This document shows, piece by piece, positions 32,559 through 45,308 of a DNA stretch of 64,000 bases. The position numbers and the translations under genes were made by a program. The stretch lies in assembly GCA_024138025.1 (NCBI GenBank), contig JAMXBD010000064.1, forward strand, positions 62,001-126,000, written 5' to 3'. Numbering within the stretch: position 1 is the stretch's first letter; the number at the start of each line of letters is the position of its first letter. The notes below the pieces were generated by a model, which worked only from the letters and a program-made list of their open reading frames with translations, was not told the origin of the DNA and did no database searches. Source of the DNA: Combretum micranthum. Taxonomy: Eukaryota > Streptophyta > Magnoliopsida > Myrtales > Combretaceae.

Positions 32559-33781
32559 TATTCTATATGTGTCGGACTTACATTTTTCCTTTCCGAAGAG
32601 AGTACTTAAATTATTTTTACACTCGATAAATTTGGCTATGATTGCATTTGATTCACACAAGTTAATTTTTAATTTTTCATTTCCACTTTTGATCTCAATT
32701 AGCTCTTTCATGCAATTCTTATTACAAATCAATTTGACCATCACTTCTCAAAGTTTTAACTTTAGAATCAAGCAAATGATTTTCAACTTTCAATTTTTCA
32801 CTCATATTACACAAATCATCATTTTTACTTTTTAACTTATTATTTTATAATTTAAAATATTCAATTTTTTCATGCAATTTTTTATTTTCAACTTTTGTCC
32901 CATCATACTCATTCTTAAACATGTCAAGCTCATCTTCTACTTTCTTCATTAATGATTTAAGCATGCTATTCTTCTTTTTAATCTTTATTGATTCATTACA
33001 TACTTTATCATACATACCACAATATCATCATAAGAAACTTGATAAGAAGTGGGCATACCTCATTCTCTAAGGTCATTAAGCACATGTCTTCATCCGAGCC
33101 AGATGAATTGTTGCTTTAAATGGCCACATGAGCTTTCTTCCTCCACCTTTACTTCCCTTCTTAGCATTTGGGCAATATTCTTGAATATGCCCCAACTCAT
33201 TGCACTCGAAGCAAGTAATAGTCATTCTTTTTGAATTTAAGGTGTTGGCATCGTCCCTCTTCTTCATCTTTTTGTTTACTTTAAGAATTTGGCAAACTTC
33301 CATGAGATCTTCGTAACTTATCATTATTATCGTAATCTTCTTCTTCACTTGAGATTAAGCTAGAGCAATTTGTCTTTGGAGTTATTTCCTTATTGGTTGA
33401 TTCGTTCCTTTGTCTCTTGATCATCTCATGATTCTTCTTAGCACTAAACAGTTGCTCCTTTGATAATTTGCTCAAGTTGTGTGCCTTTTCTATTGCCATT
33501 CTTTTAGTCTCCTACTCCTTTGGCAAATACTTAAGGATTTTTGAGTTAATTTCAATGTTAGAGTAATTCTTGCCAATAATAACATGATTCAAAATATGAA
33601 TGAATCTATCACACATTTTATCTATTGCCTCATTGGTCTTTGTTTTGAAATTTTCAAATTCTCCATACAGCATACAAATTTTAGTATCTTTTCCTCTTGT
33701 ATATCCTTCATAAGCATTTTGAAGATTTTTAAATTTCTTTTGTAGATCTAAAAGTGCAAATTCTACTAAAATCATTCTCAT
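32559..33781 (-). pseudogene. Copia gag remnant (UBN2-like, coiled coil, CCHC)
   Basis: Read on the minus strand from 33781 downwards. A capsid-like segment has 'LDLQKKFKNLQNAYEG' and 'MLYGEFENFKTKTNEAIDKM', then 'SNIEINSKILKYLPKE', which follows the common Copia Gag pattern ending in LP. Next are 33499-33281 (KEITPKTNCSSLISSEEED-like linker) and the zinc knuckle CFECNELGHIQEYCP (near 33180-33225). A Lys/Glu/Asn-rich, coiled-coil-like spacer follows, ending 'LSTLFGKEKCKSD' (near 32590), as in SIRE-like Copia. Stops and frame changes are frequent. Non-functional. Confidence 0.7.
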
Positions 33782-34064
33782 TTAAACCATAATAAACTAC
33801 AATCATAGCAATTTCATTTAGTTACACTTTTTCTCTCTTTTCTTTTGTATAATTATTTTCATCTTTACCCTCTACTATTATTGGACCATTTCACAACATT
33901 CCATAACGATGTATTTTGTGCCTTAACAAAAATTCTCATCCCACACTTTATAACATAATTAGTGCTAGTTAAGATAGGTCGCCTATTAATTGCTTGTTCC
34001 TCTATAAGTGACTAACCATTTTACATACTCTAGATGTGATTAATCACTTTAAACTAGAGTCTTA

Positions 34065-34076
34065 AATTTGATACCA
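34065..34076 (-). other. Degenerate tRNA-iMet primer-binding site
   Basis: The minus strand reads TGGTATCAAATT, where the first 8 nt match TGGTATCAGAGC. It lies 2 nt from the LTR edge at 34079, which fixes the minus-strand orientation. Confidence 0.65.
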
Positions 34077-34078
34077 AT

Positions 34079-36821
34079 TGTAGAAACTAAATAACACCTA
34101 AGTAATAGCGGATTATTGCGAATTTTGATCCTTTTCAAGATTTATACCAAAGCATGCAAATAACAAATTAAACAACAATGATAAACTGCAATAAATAAAG
34201 AGTGGGGGTTATAGAAGATTGCACTGAGATTTAATGTGGAGTTTGGTTCGCTCCATTGTCTCTACGATTCACCAAAAATGCCTCATTCAAGAAGAACTTT
34301 ACACACTTTTATTCAATTCAACAACCAATGCTTCAAGAGGAGCTACACCACAACACCTCGACAAATAACATACTTGAGTGTTCATTTACAACAACCTCTT
34401 AAATACCTAGAACAACTCAAGATTCACTAAAATCACTCAACAGCTTAGTATAGTACCTTTACAAGAGATTGCAAATACTATATCTGGAGGCACTATAATT
34501 TTTCTCTTGCTTCATTTAACACAAATTACAATAAAAACTTTGAGAGAGTGTTTATAAGGATTAAATAGCAATTACTAAGCCCTAACCACTTCCCCAACTA
34601 TGCAAACATTTGTATTTATATGCACTCTAGAATATGTAGCTGTTACCCTTAAAATCATCTCAAACGATCAAATATTAAATGCTTAAACTACTAATTAAAT
34701 GACACAACAGCTTTGGATCTTTTGCTAGTGGTCTGAACAATTTGGCCAGGACAGCTCAAATGATCCAGACCTTTTGGTCATTTCAACTTCTCGGAGGTAT
34801 TCTGATCTTCAACTAATCCTGACCTTTTACAAATGATCTGAACCACTAGGAGCTTCACATTTTTAAAGTTTGATAGGCATAAATTATTCAAGATTTTCTT
34901 AGAATATTGAGTGCAATTTAGTGCCTAATTAGGGAATTTATTGAGAATTAGTACTCAGAGTTGTAATATATTCATTTCAGGTAACATTGGAACATGTAAA
35001 TGACAGTTATCCACATTTAAGCGAATGATCAACCCAATTCTAGCCATCACAAGTGTTATCAAGGAATTATGAAGCTTATAGAAGGATTTGAGAGCCATTA
35101 CGAGCATTATCAAGGAGGAAATTAAGATAAGTGATGATCACTAGATCCATCCTACCCATGATCAAAACGAGGAAAGATGAACAAAAACCATCACGGTCAT
35201 CGTAACGGGCATTCTAGAGAATAAATCAATTTAGCGACCATTACGGGTTGTCTTATGGTGTGATAGCTTGTTGATGGAGTTTTAACAAGTTTCCTTGTGT
35301 ATAATGTGCGTTAAATTACTAAATAGTGTCGATTACCCACTCCATCAACCTCTGATGAAGGGTATGATTGGCTCTGTTTAGAAATTTTCTAGTATTGAAT
35401 CGAAATCTTTGCATGGAACATATGTGAAACATTTCTATGGAGGGTTACATCTGAATAGACATCCTATTAAGAGTATAAATACCTTGCACCACTTAGGAAA
35501 AGAGGGAATTAATTCATACATATTATCGTCATTCCATTGTATCATTTCGGATCTTGGCAATTTGTAGAACCCCTCCCTCCTTATAGAGAGGAGAGAGTGA
35601 GTTCATAGTGATTGTATATGTCCGTAGTATGTGCTAGTAATCTTGTATTAGTTTGTGAGTTGTGATTTTCCTGAATAACTTGAGAAAGTTAAAGGAATCA
35701 TGTTGTTCGTGTATTGTGTGTACGACTCCATCTTTCACCTAAACCCAATAAAGGGGTTTTGTCTTTTCTCTACTCTCTCTTCTCTTTTGTTGTGTTTATT
35801 TTTCTATTATTATTTATCTATTGTTATATCGTTATGTATGAGTAGAGAATAGGATTTACTCATGGAATTAATTTGAATTTGATCTCTAAAGTTTAATTCA
35901 TCTAATAATGTTCTATTCTAGTAAATAGAATTAATAATTGTAAGAAGTAGTGAAGACATAACACCTTCTTGACCATATTTCAATGGAAGATATCGAGAGA
36001 TGATTCCATTGAATAGATCTTGTTTACTGGGTGAGTCGCTCATAATGACAAGGATATCATGGTGAGACTTTCTGCATTTATTTAGAGAATTCAGAAATAA
36101 ATTAATCTTAATGCAATATTTAAGTGGCTGTTAATTAGGAAGAGATTCCCATGGACACACTAATTGTTAGATGTGAATGCTTCTGAGAAGAACATTCACT
36201 TACCTAATGGATTCTTACATGTAGTAATCATTAGAGAAAAATATTTGTAAATTCATGTTAAGAAAATGAGCAAATCTAATCTTACTTTTTGTGTTTTGTT
36301 TTTGTGTATTATGTTGTTAATATAACTTACCGTAATTCTTAGTTTTAGATTAATAAGCTTTCATTCAATTATTTCTTTAATCAATTTGCTAGAAAATAGG
36401 AAGATTAGAGTAGTACTAATGCTTGAAAATGTTTCCTGTGGAGATAACCTTATACTTTACTCTATGCTATTGAAACGATATGTGCACTTACCTGTTAAAA
36501 TTGAGTTTAGGAGTAGAATAGTAGGTTTATAAAATATTAAAACTAGGGAGCCCTCTAAAAAGAAGACCATCAGAAGCTTCAAAAGGTCTGAACCTTTTTC
36601 AATTGGTCTAGACTTGCTGTCAGGTCCTGCAAAAATAAAAAGGTAATCCGGACTAATGAAAAAATAGCACATATACCTAACATAAAGCACAACATGTACA
36701 AATTCAATTATCTTAATTTGCATATATGTTTTGTTAATGAAGAGTAGCTTATTTTAATCAAGTGAGTAATTATGCAATCAATTTTCTCATAAAAAACTAC
36801 ATTGAACTCACTAATTCAATA
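34079..36821 (-). repeat. 5' LTR (right) of the old minus-strand Copia, interrupted
   Basis: 34079-34857 and about 36576-36821 align to the left LTR; about 1.7 kb of unrelated sequence sits between. The terminal CA reads TA at 36820-36821, consistent with age. Confidence 0.7.
34860..36575 (+). mobile_element. Insertion resembling a gypsy (Tat/Athila-like) solo LTR
   Basis: This block splits the right Copia LTR. Its right part (near 36425-36500) reads gtttcctgtggagataacc...tatgtgcacttacctg, similar to the 'TTCCCTGTGGATACGA...GTGCACTTGC' end of plant Tat/Athila LTRs. It carries no coding sequence. The likely start is tgataggcat at 34871, but I could not fix the exact right end or a target duplication. 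Orientation and class are inference. Confidence 0.4.
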
Positions 36822-36826
36822 GAGAT

Positions 36827-37892
36827 GAATATCAAATGAGCTTACTTTATCTTTTCCATCAATCATTAATGATTTAATAGTGGTCATCCACTACAATTAC
36901 CTATAAATATTCATTCATTTTTTATCATTTCAAACTTTTGGATAGAGAAGACAAACATGATTCCATAAAGATGCTCTACTCTCATTGATTAAATGAGCAT
37001 TTTAAGCGACTACTATTCTAAGTAATCAAGAACTACAAGGTTGACACATGAAGTTTACTTAAGTTTTTTTGCTTATCACTTGTGCATAGATACTGAGATT
37101 ACCGTTTTCTCCTGCCTACCATTCTCTCTAAGTTATCCCATTAAGTGTCATTTCATTATCGACAAACTAAAGTCACGTGCAAGGTGTGAAATCCACATGA
37201 TATGTACGTGATGACTTAAATAAGAACTCTATGCCTTAATGAATTTATAAGAAAATATACGACATTTAATCAATCATCATAAACAAACTTATAGTTATAG
37301 TTAACACATTATTTTTATTTAAGGTAATTTGGTTCGGTTTTACTGATTAGTAGTTAATTTACCTCTGTAAACCAACAATAAATTTACAGATTGAGAATTT
37401 CCTAGACTAAATTATAAAAAAAAGTCATATTTTTAGTTTGGTTTGTGGATTGATTTAGTTTGTTCGTTTCTTTATTCCCTCACCTATACTTCCAAGCAGG
37501 TCATGGCTATATCAACTTTTAAATTTAAATTCCTTTATTCATTTTAAAAATTCTTTTTTTTTCCCAATTTAATCAAAATTTCATATTTAATAGCTTTTCA
37601 TAAAGTATCTACGTATTGAATCACCATCTTTCAAAAGCAAAAATTATGATAAAATATCTTAAAATTTTTTATTTTGAAAGTTTTATCATATATATTTTTA
37701 ATGAAAGTTGTTTAATTTTTCTCTTATTATTCCTTATACATCAATTATTAAAAATATTATTAATGATTAATATTTTAATTTACATAATTATTTATCATTT
37801 AACTTATATAAACTATAATATAAATATTGTTATATTTCATATTATTCAATCATATAGTAAACAATATAATGAATTGTAAATAAAATAATATA
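36827..37892. other. Intergenic, no gene recognised
   Basis: Very AT-rich. The 87-codon frame at 37616-37879 is composed almost only of Ile, Leu, Asn, Tyr and Lys codons expected by chance in such sequence. Confidence 0.5.
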
Positions 37893-38229
37893 GGGAAAAA
37901 TGTAGAAAACCATCTAAACTTTGGTCAAAGTGTGGATACATTTCTTAATCTTTAAAAAATTGCAAACACCCCCTAAACTATGATAAATTGCCATATAACC
38001 CCTAAAAATTAAAATAACCTCTTAAACTTTTATTTTAGTGCATAAAAACCCACAAAGTGTGCTTTAATACTCCATAAACTTTGATTTTGGTGTGGTTTAT
38101 TAACTAAAAATTCAAATATCCCTAGTGTTGCTAATTTATCAAAGTTTAAGAGGGATTTTCAACATTTGAAAGTTTGAGGATGTATCTATACCTTGATTAA
38201 AATTTAGGGAGGTTATTTGCAATTTTCCC
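37893..38229. mobile_element. MITE, GGGAAA...TTTCCC family
   Basis: Left gggaaaaatgtagaaaacc. The right end, in complement, is gggaaaattgcaaataacc. Inner inverted similarity continues to tgtggatacat/ggtatagatacat, so the arms are about 50 bp. Related to 15310-15497. Confidence 0.65.
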
Positions 38230-39002
38230 ATTTATGTGTACCGCATACAATATATTACAATAAATATGATTTGTGATCTAGACAAAATAGCTTGTGTAAT
38301 ACAACTATAGCATTAAATGTGTTATGCATTCCATTATATAATGGTCAAGACACTTGTATCACATATACATATGGGAGAATAGATCAAAATGGAATTACGA
38401 TTCTCAATTCCATTCCATTATTATATTTGGAAGCGTTTCTTAAAAGTTAAAATTATGTGATTTCATAGGCATCGATGATTCCGGTTTTGAGAATGTAGAA
38501 CCATGATTCCATTTCCATCATTAATGTTAATCATTTAAATTATCTTTTTTATTTTGCGCTGTATTTATTATTTATATTTACGACTAAGGATTTTTTTTAT
38601 AAACATTATATATATACATTCCATTTTGAGGATGTAACGAAATAAAGATATAATTTGTCATTCTACTACTCATTTATTTCATTTCATCATATTCTGAATG
38701 GATCTTGCACACCAAATGTGACATTAATGAATAAAAATGTCATTCGATTTTAATATATTTGTCTAATTAAATATATGGTATGCCTAGATATATTATTTTC
38801 ATGGGAAGAGGGAGGTTATGGGACCGTCTTGTCAGTAATCTAATTGTTAAAATAATATAGAATACATATATAAATGAAAAAGCTTCACATTGTTGAAAAT
38901 TCCAAACAACATGGCCATATCATTTTCTTCCGGATCATCTTGATCCAGTCATCCACATCATCCACCTCGTCCTCGGCTGTTGCATCCAATCAATGCATTT
39001 TA

Positions 39003-39178
39003 CCCATGGGGGAGCTTCTACGGTCCCATCAATAATCTAACCGTTGACATAAATATAATAATTGAAATATTAACTATTTTTGCGATTTGATCATAGTTGA
39101 ATGTAGTGTGAGCCGTTGAATAGTGACAGGATCGGTTTAGGCAAAATTAATGATAGGACCATAAAATTTCCCCATGGG
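39003..39178. mobile_element. Short inverted-repeat element (CCCATGGGG ends)
   Basis: Left cccatgggggagcttctacg, right (complement) cccatggggaaattttatgg; the similarity extends about 34 bp. A direct half-copy of the same arm lies near 38800-38855. Confidence 0.55.
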
Positions 39179-40111
39179 AAGATCATAAACATTCCTACTA
39201 TTAAACATTGAATTGCAATAACTCCACCCTTTTAATCTAACGTTTATCCCTTTGTAGATGATTGTGACTTGACTAGTCTAAGAGGCATGTGAAATTTGCA
39301 TAAAGGAGAGATAGACAAGCTTTTATTTCTATATATGTGATGTTGGATCTAGGTTTGATGTTATCTTAGGTTTTTGTACGGATATAGGCTTGTTTGTTAT
39401 ATTTATTCTCGAAATAGGTTCCCACTTTTCAACGTTTAATAGTGGGAATGTTGGTGGGGTTATTTTGAAAGGTTTTGTAAAATTATATTGCAATGAAGAG
39501 ATGTTTTAGGTTGGAAAAGAAAGAGAAGGCTTGATGGGAGAAAGAACAAGAGAGAGAGAGTTGTGATGTGTTTGCATGTGAAATGTAAGGTGATATGTAG
39601 CAAGGCTAAAGGCACATGGTACATATTATTTTCACTTGTATTTTTTTAATCAAGAAAAATTAATAATTAGAGTTGAATCATGGAAGATCATAGACATTCA
39701 TACCATTAAACTTGAATTGTGATGGCCCCACCCTTTTTAATCTGACGTCTATCCCTTTGTAGATGATTATGATTCGACTAGTCTAAGAAGCATCTGAAAC
39801 TTGCATAAAGGAGATAGACAAGCCTTTATTTCTATATATGTGATGCTGGATCCAGGTTTGATGTTGTCTTAGGTTTTTGTACGGATATATACTTGTTTTT
39901 TATATTTATTCTTGAAATAGTTTCCCACTGAAAGTTATTATAGAAATAAAACTTTGTATTTAGCTCTACTACATATCACCTTACATTTCACACATGTAAA
40001 CACATCACAACTCTCCCTCTTTCTTGTTCTTTCTCCCGATCAAGCCTTCTCTTTCTTTTCCAATCTAAAACACCTCTTCCATTGCAATATAATTTTTCAA
40101 AACTTGTCAAA
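39177..40111. repeat. Composite direct and inverted duplication
   Basis: 39177-39427 is repeated directly at 39682-39929 with moderate divergence. 39463-39600, which follows the first copy, is repeated in inverted orientation at 39969-40111, following the second copy. The arrangement A-B-A-B' (B' inverted) is not explained by any recognised coding element. Confidence 0.75.
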
Positions 40112-40476
40112 ATATAAACCTCATCAACTCCTAGCACTTTCTAAGAGGAAAAAAAAAAATATAAGATTCCATGTTTATGTTACTTTATTTTTGCATTTTG
40201 CTATGATTGTTTTTAACCTTAAGTATAGATAATAGCTACATAATATGCATTTGTTGTGTGTAATATTATGTGTATGTTATATAAAATGGGTATATAGATT
40301 GATTTTGAAAAGGGATAATGTTACAAATGTTTGCAATAGGTACAAAATTTTGAAATTGATCAATTTGATGCTTGAGAAACTATAAAATTTTTCAATTTAG
40401 TATTTGATAAACTTGATGAAGGTCCTATTGCAGATGAAAAGTTCTTTAAGGTATTTTAGATAAAAAAACAAACTCG

Positions 40477-41003
40477 AAGATTAAAATTTGAAATGTTAAT
40501 CGGTACATGCTTGAAAGTTGCCTTCATCTTCTGATTACATTTAATATTAGACTAAAAATTATATATTAAAAACAAACAATAAAAAGGAAGAAATAGCAAA
40601 TCCTAAAAATTAAAAAGAAATCAAAAGTAAAGTCAAGGATTAATAAAAAAAGACTAACCTTACTAGGAGTATTTGTCTCCACAATTAAAACTTTATTATA
40701 TATATATATATATATATCTATGTGTACATCATTTTTTTATATTCCTTAACTATTTAACACATGTACCATGATACAATGGGAAAATATATACATATCTACG
40801 TGTACTCCTAGTAAGGTTCGTATTTTTTTCTTGATCCTTGACTTTTCTTTTGATTTTTTCTTTTAATTTTTTAGGTTTTTATTTCCTCTTTTTCATTGTT
40901 TGTTTTTGTTTTTGTATTTTTTAGCTCTAAAATTAAATGTAATCAAAAGATGAAATCAACTTGCAAGCATGCGCAAGAATAACATTTCAAATTTTAATCT
41001 CTA
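40477..41003. repeat. Long inverted repeat, about 200-bp arms, 120-bp loop
   Basis: Left arm 40477-40681 and right arm 40802-41003 are reverse complements with limited mismatches. Both inner ends read ...accttactaggagta / tactcctagtaaggtt.... The loop holds an (AT)n run. Flanking sequence at 40310-40420 resembles the GGGATAATGT MITE family found at 50219 and 59904. A transcript would fold into a long hairpin. Confidence 0.75.
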
Positions 41004-41388
41004 ATTTTTTTTTTAAATTAGAAATATCTCAATTCTTCAATCATTTTACGTTCTATTCTAATAGCAAGTTGTTATCTTTATGACTATATTTTGTTGCTAT
41101 TAAATTACTTTTCTTTTAAGTTCTAAATTTGTACATTTTTAGGAGAGATGTGTTTTGATGTATACTTTATTTGCATATATAATATCTACTTTTTCTTTAA
41201 ATCGGAAGATATCATTGTTAAAAAAAAAAACTTGATTGATTTTTTTAAGGTTTACATTTTCTTTTCAAATGTTTTTATTCATTCTTTATATAAAAACATG
41301 ATTGGTGTGAAAATATTATTACGGGACCTAACAGCTTTCCTCTTATTATTTATGTAACATTCTTGATATTAACCCTTTAAAAAAATAA

Positions 41389-41842
41389 GTGTGTTGATTC
41401 ATGTTACTTGTAGTCTCATGTTGTATATATTTTTTTTATGACGCATAGCACATGTTTTATAAAATATCACGATGAGCTTTTTAACTAATTTTGCACACTA
41501 GATAGAAATAAATTCTTATAAATTAGGACTACATTATCAAACCCTTAAAGCAAATCTAAGATCATACGTACATAGAATATTCTAATATGTTGCGAATTAT
41601 ATGAATAGTTTTGAAAAAAAAAAGTGTGTTGATTCATGTTACTTATAGTCTCATGTTATGTATATTTTTTATGGCCATAGCACATGTTCGATAGAATATC
41701 ACAATGAGCTTTTTAACTAATTTTGCACACTGGATAGGAATAATAAATTCAAATAAATAAGGACTACATTATCAAACCCCTAAAGCACATCTAAGACCAT
41801 ACGTGTAGATATTCTAATATGTTGCAGTTATGTGAATATTTC
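41389..41842 (+). repeat. Tandem duplication, two copies of about 230 bp
   Basis: 41389-41622 and 41624-41842 share gtgtgttgattcatgttact, gagctttttaactaatttt and ggactacattatcaaaccc in the same order. The second copy ends exactly at the SIRE-like LTR insertion. Confidence 0.8.
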
Positions 41843-42881
41843 TGCTGAGTTCTTTCCTAAATAAGTTTTGATGATAACAAAAAAGTTAAAAGAACTTATT
41901 AACACATAAAAGACACTCCAATAGACACTTGAGAAGACAATTAGGAAGACATTTCTAATTTATAGAATGAGTGTTTATGAAGAATTTTATCATCAAATTA
42001 TAAGATGGCTTCTTAATTTATTAAAGGCCCAGCTTCACTAATTAAGTGTGCTTTATGTAATACGTTTAATTCGTTCCACATAATAAGGATTATAATCCAT
42101 AAAGATTTTCTTTAGTTGGTTTTTTTTAATCCAAGATATTAAGATATAAATCATGAGTTGCAACAAAATTCATGATTAAGTTTAATGAAGATTTTATAAT
42201 AAAGTTTGTTTTTTGATATATTTGACAAAATGGCTAAAAGAAGAAGAAGAAGTGTTTTTTTCCCTAGATTTTCGTATCAGCTAAAGCTATAGATCTTTAA
42301 GGTTTTAATTTTCAAATTTGATTCATTCCAAGCAAGACTGTTGAAGATTCGGATGAAGAAAATATTAAGGATTTATTTTATGCAATCACCTGAGATCAGC
42401 AACTGATATAAGATATTTTCAAGTAGTTTTATTTTTCTATTTTTTTAATTTCTGATAAGACTTCAAATCCCACAAATATAGGGAGATCAAGAATATCCAT
42501 TTAGCCAAGTCAAGGATGTATAATGATTTTCTTAATGACCATTCAATACTATCATCAAGAGAGCCATTTGAAGAGTATATATTTCTCAAATTTCAAGATT
42601 TTTGGATATATAATTACAAAAGTTTACAAGATCTCAACTGCTCTTCGCAATACAATTTGAAAAAGCCTACTGAACATTCTAATATAACTTGATAGACATT
42701 GCGAACTTCAATTTTTTTTCTTTAAGTTTTGAGCTATATTTGAGAACTTATATATCTCATATTGTAACTATTCTCTTGCTACTGTGAGTGAAGATTAGCA
42801 TGTTGGGTTACAAATAATTTTATAGTTTGTGCATAGCCGAGAGATAGGCTAGAAAAACAGAGTAAAAGCTATTAGTATTTG

Positions 42882-43600
42882 TGTTATGAAAAATCTCCTA
42901 ATTAACCTGGAAGCAATCACAATGACTTTTCCTCTTGCCTACAACGATCACAACAATAAAACAAAAAAAAAAAAGAATAAAAACAAGAAACACCAGGCTT
43001 TACATGAAAAACCCTAATTTAGGAAAAAACCACAGGACTATAGTGCAAATTCTTCCACTATTAATAATAATGTGATACAACAGTTTTCCTCACTAGATAA
43101 CACTAGTGGATCACATAAATCTTCACCATAAATAGTGGATTTCAACAGCAATAGGCTTCTCTCTCTCTATACTCTCTATGTAGGATTTATGATAGCCTCT
43201 CATAAACCATAAAACCAAATAAAATGTATTATCTGCAAACATAAAGGGAAAAACATGCAGGCACAAAGGCCGACACATTTTAAAGGCTGGCGGCTTTTGA
43301 ACATGTACTGAACTTCGGTGTTCCTACGCAGGTTACTTTCACATGTACGCCGGTGGAATGCTGCTGGCCTAGCCAAACTACAGCTCTCGACAAAAAGTTT
43401 AAAATTGAAGGCTAACTTTATATCATGTAGGTTGACAGCCTTGCTTCTTCTATGGCCAGTGTACAACATTAGAACTCATTGTTTTGCACAAAAAATAAAA
43501 AATAAAAATCCTTATTATCCGAGTCCTCTTCTAAGTATATGCAATATACTTAGGATATCCTTGATTATAGACCCATATGGGTTGGATTTATAACCCAACA
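42882..43600 (-). repeat. 3' LTR (left) of the Tork-like Copia
   Basis: Starts tgttatgaaaaatctcc and ends tataacccaaca on the plus strand. Several indels distinguish it from the right LTR, including a segment rich in 'ctggcctagccacctagc' words present only on the right. Confidence 0.9.
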
Positions 43601-43641
43601 AACTCCTTCTCCAACTTATATGAGGGGTTCTATTACACTTG

Positions 43642-45264
43642 CTACAAGTTTGTCTTTGGTAGAGTCTTAGTCATCATATCTGAAGCGTTCTCATCAATAT
43701 AGATCTTCTCAAACTTCAAAAGCTTTGATTCCAATACATCTCGAATCCAATGATATCTAACATCAATGTGTTTGGATCTACAAGGGAAAGTTGGATTCTT
43801 ATTGCACTTGGTTATCACAAAATACCTTAAATATTCTTGCTCTTGAAGCAATTCCTCTAAAAAATTCTTCATCCAAAAGACCTTTTTGCAGGCTTCAGTT
43901 ATAGCTATATATTCTACTTCAGTGGTGGAAAGTGTAACACACTTTTGTAACTTAAATTACCAAAACACCGCTCCTCTTGCATATGTAATCAGATAATTTG
44001 AAGTGGACTTCTTGGAATCCATATCTCTAACCATATCAGCATTTGAAAACCCTTCTAATACAAGATTACTACCACCAAATTGCAAATTTAATGTGGAAGT
44101 GCCCCTGAGATACCTGAGAATCCATTCAACAGTGGTCCAATGCTCTTTACCTGGATTCAAGAGACAACGGCGAATCACACCAACAGCATGAGCAATATCC
44201 AGTTTAGTGCACACCATAACATACATTAGACTATCAATAACTGAAGCATACAGAGTTTTCTTCATGTCTTCTTTGTCTGCCTCACTTTTAGGACACCGTT
44301 GGGAGCTGAGTTTGAAGTGACCTGCAAGTGAGGAACAAATAGGTCTTGCCTTACTCATGTTGAATCTCTCTAACATCTTTTCTATGTATCTCTCCTGTGA
44401 TAACGGCAATTTCTGGCTCTTTCTATTACGAATGATTCTCATATTGAGAATTTGGCATGCGGGTCCTAAGTCTTTCATGGTAAAAGACTTATTCAGTGCA
44501 ATCTTTAGATTTTCAATTTGCTTGGCATCATGGCTAACAATCAACATATCGTTTACATAATGTAAGAGTATAAGAAACTCACCACTGGCGAACTTTTTAA
44601 CAAAAACACAATGGTCTGATGTAGTCCTAGTATAACTCGGATCAATCATGAAGGAGTCAAATTTCTTGTACCACTGTCTTGGAGCCTGTTTTAGCGTATA
44701 CAAGTTGCTCAGGTTTACTTGAAATGAAGGAGTCAAACTCTTCTTTAATTTACAAATAATCTGCTCCTTTTCCTTGACCTTAAACCCCTTAGGTTGCTCC
44801 ATGTAAATATCTTCCTCCAAATCACCATGAAGGAATGTTGTCTTCATATCCATCTGCTTAATTTCAAAGTTCAAACTGGTTGCTATACTCAGTACAACCC
44901 GAATGGAATACATCTTTACCACTGATGAGAAAATCTCATCAAAATCAACCCCTTTCCTCTAATTGAACCCTTTCACAACTAGTCTTGCCTTGTACCTTAG
45001 TGGTGAATTGTTTTCATCAGTCTTAAATCTGGATACCCATTTATTCTTCAGAGGTCTCTTGCCTTTTGGCAGTTCTAGTAGATCATAAATCTTGTTGTCA
45101 CATAAAAATTTCATCTCCTCCTGCATGGCTTTGACCCATTCCTTTTTCTGCTTATGTACCATTGCCTCTTGATAACATTCTGACTCTCCCCCATTGCTTA
45201 GCATCACATATACATTTGAACTGTATCTAACTGATGGTCTTTTATCTCTTAAAGATCTCTTCAA
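43642..45264 (-). pseudogene. Tork-like Copia RT and RNase H, catalytic site mutated
   Basis: Minus strand, from 45264 down: RT start 'WVKAMQEEMKFLCDNKIYDL', 'KNKWVSRFKTDEN', a frame break near 44940, then 'MDMKTTFLHGDLEEDIYMEQ'. Between KKSL and LKQAPRQWY there are extra residues (TPSFQVNLSNLY) in place of the usual 'YGLKQAP', a small in-frame insertion. The catalytic motif near 44555 reads YVNDM instead of YVDDM, so one catalytic Asp is lost. RNase H continues through 43957 into 43872-43642 (HIDVRYHWIRDVLES, then NASDMMTKTLP) after another break. Confidence 0.88.
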
Positions 45265-45308
45265 CTCAATCTGTTGATGAGGCTCTTGGGGCTCTTAATC
45301 TGAATCTC

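Larger units (their letters stand above)
26779..36821 (-). mobile_element. Old minus-strand Copia element with nested insertions
   Basis: The LTR-like blocks 26779-27832 and 34079-36821 (the latter interrupted) share long similarity and start tgtagaaact on the plus strand. Next to the right block lies a degenerate minus-strand tRNA-iMet primer-binding site (34065-34076). Next to the left block is a purine-rich tract on the minus strand (27833-27845). Left flank CAGAT (26774-26778) and right flank GAGAT (36822-36826) differ by one base and may be the target duplication. The interior keeps only gag remnants (31860-33781); pol is missing, replaced by foreign sequence. Confidence 0.7.

Noticed and set aside
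37616..37879. 87-codon Ile/Leu/Tyr-rich frame
   Set aside because: Chance frame in extremely AT-rich sequence.
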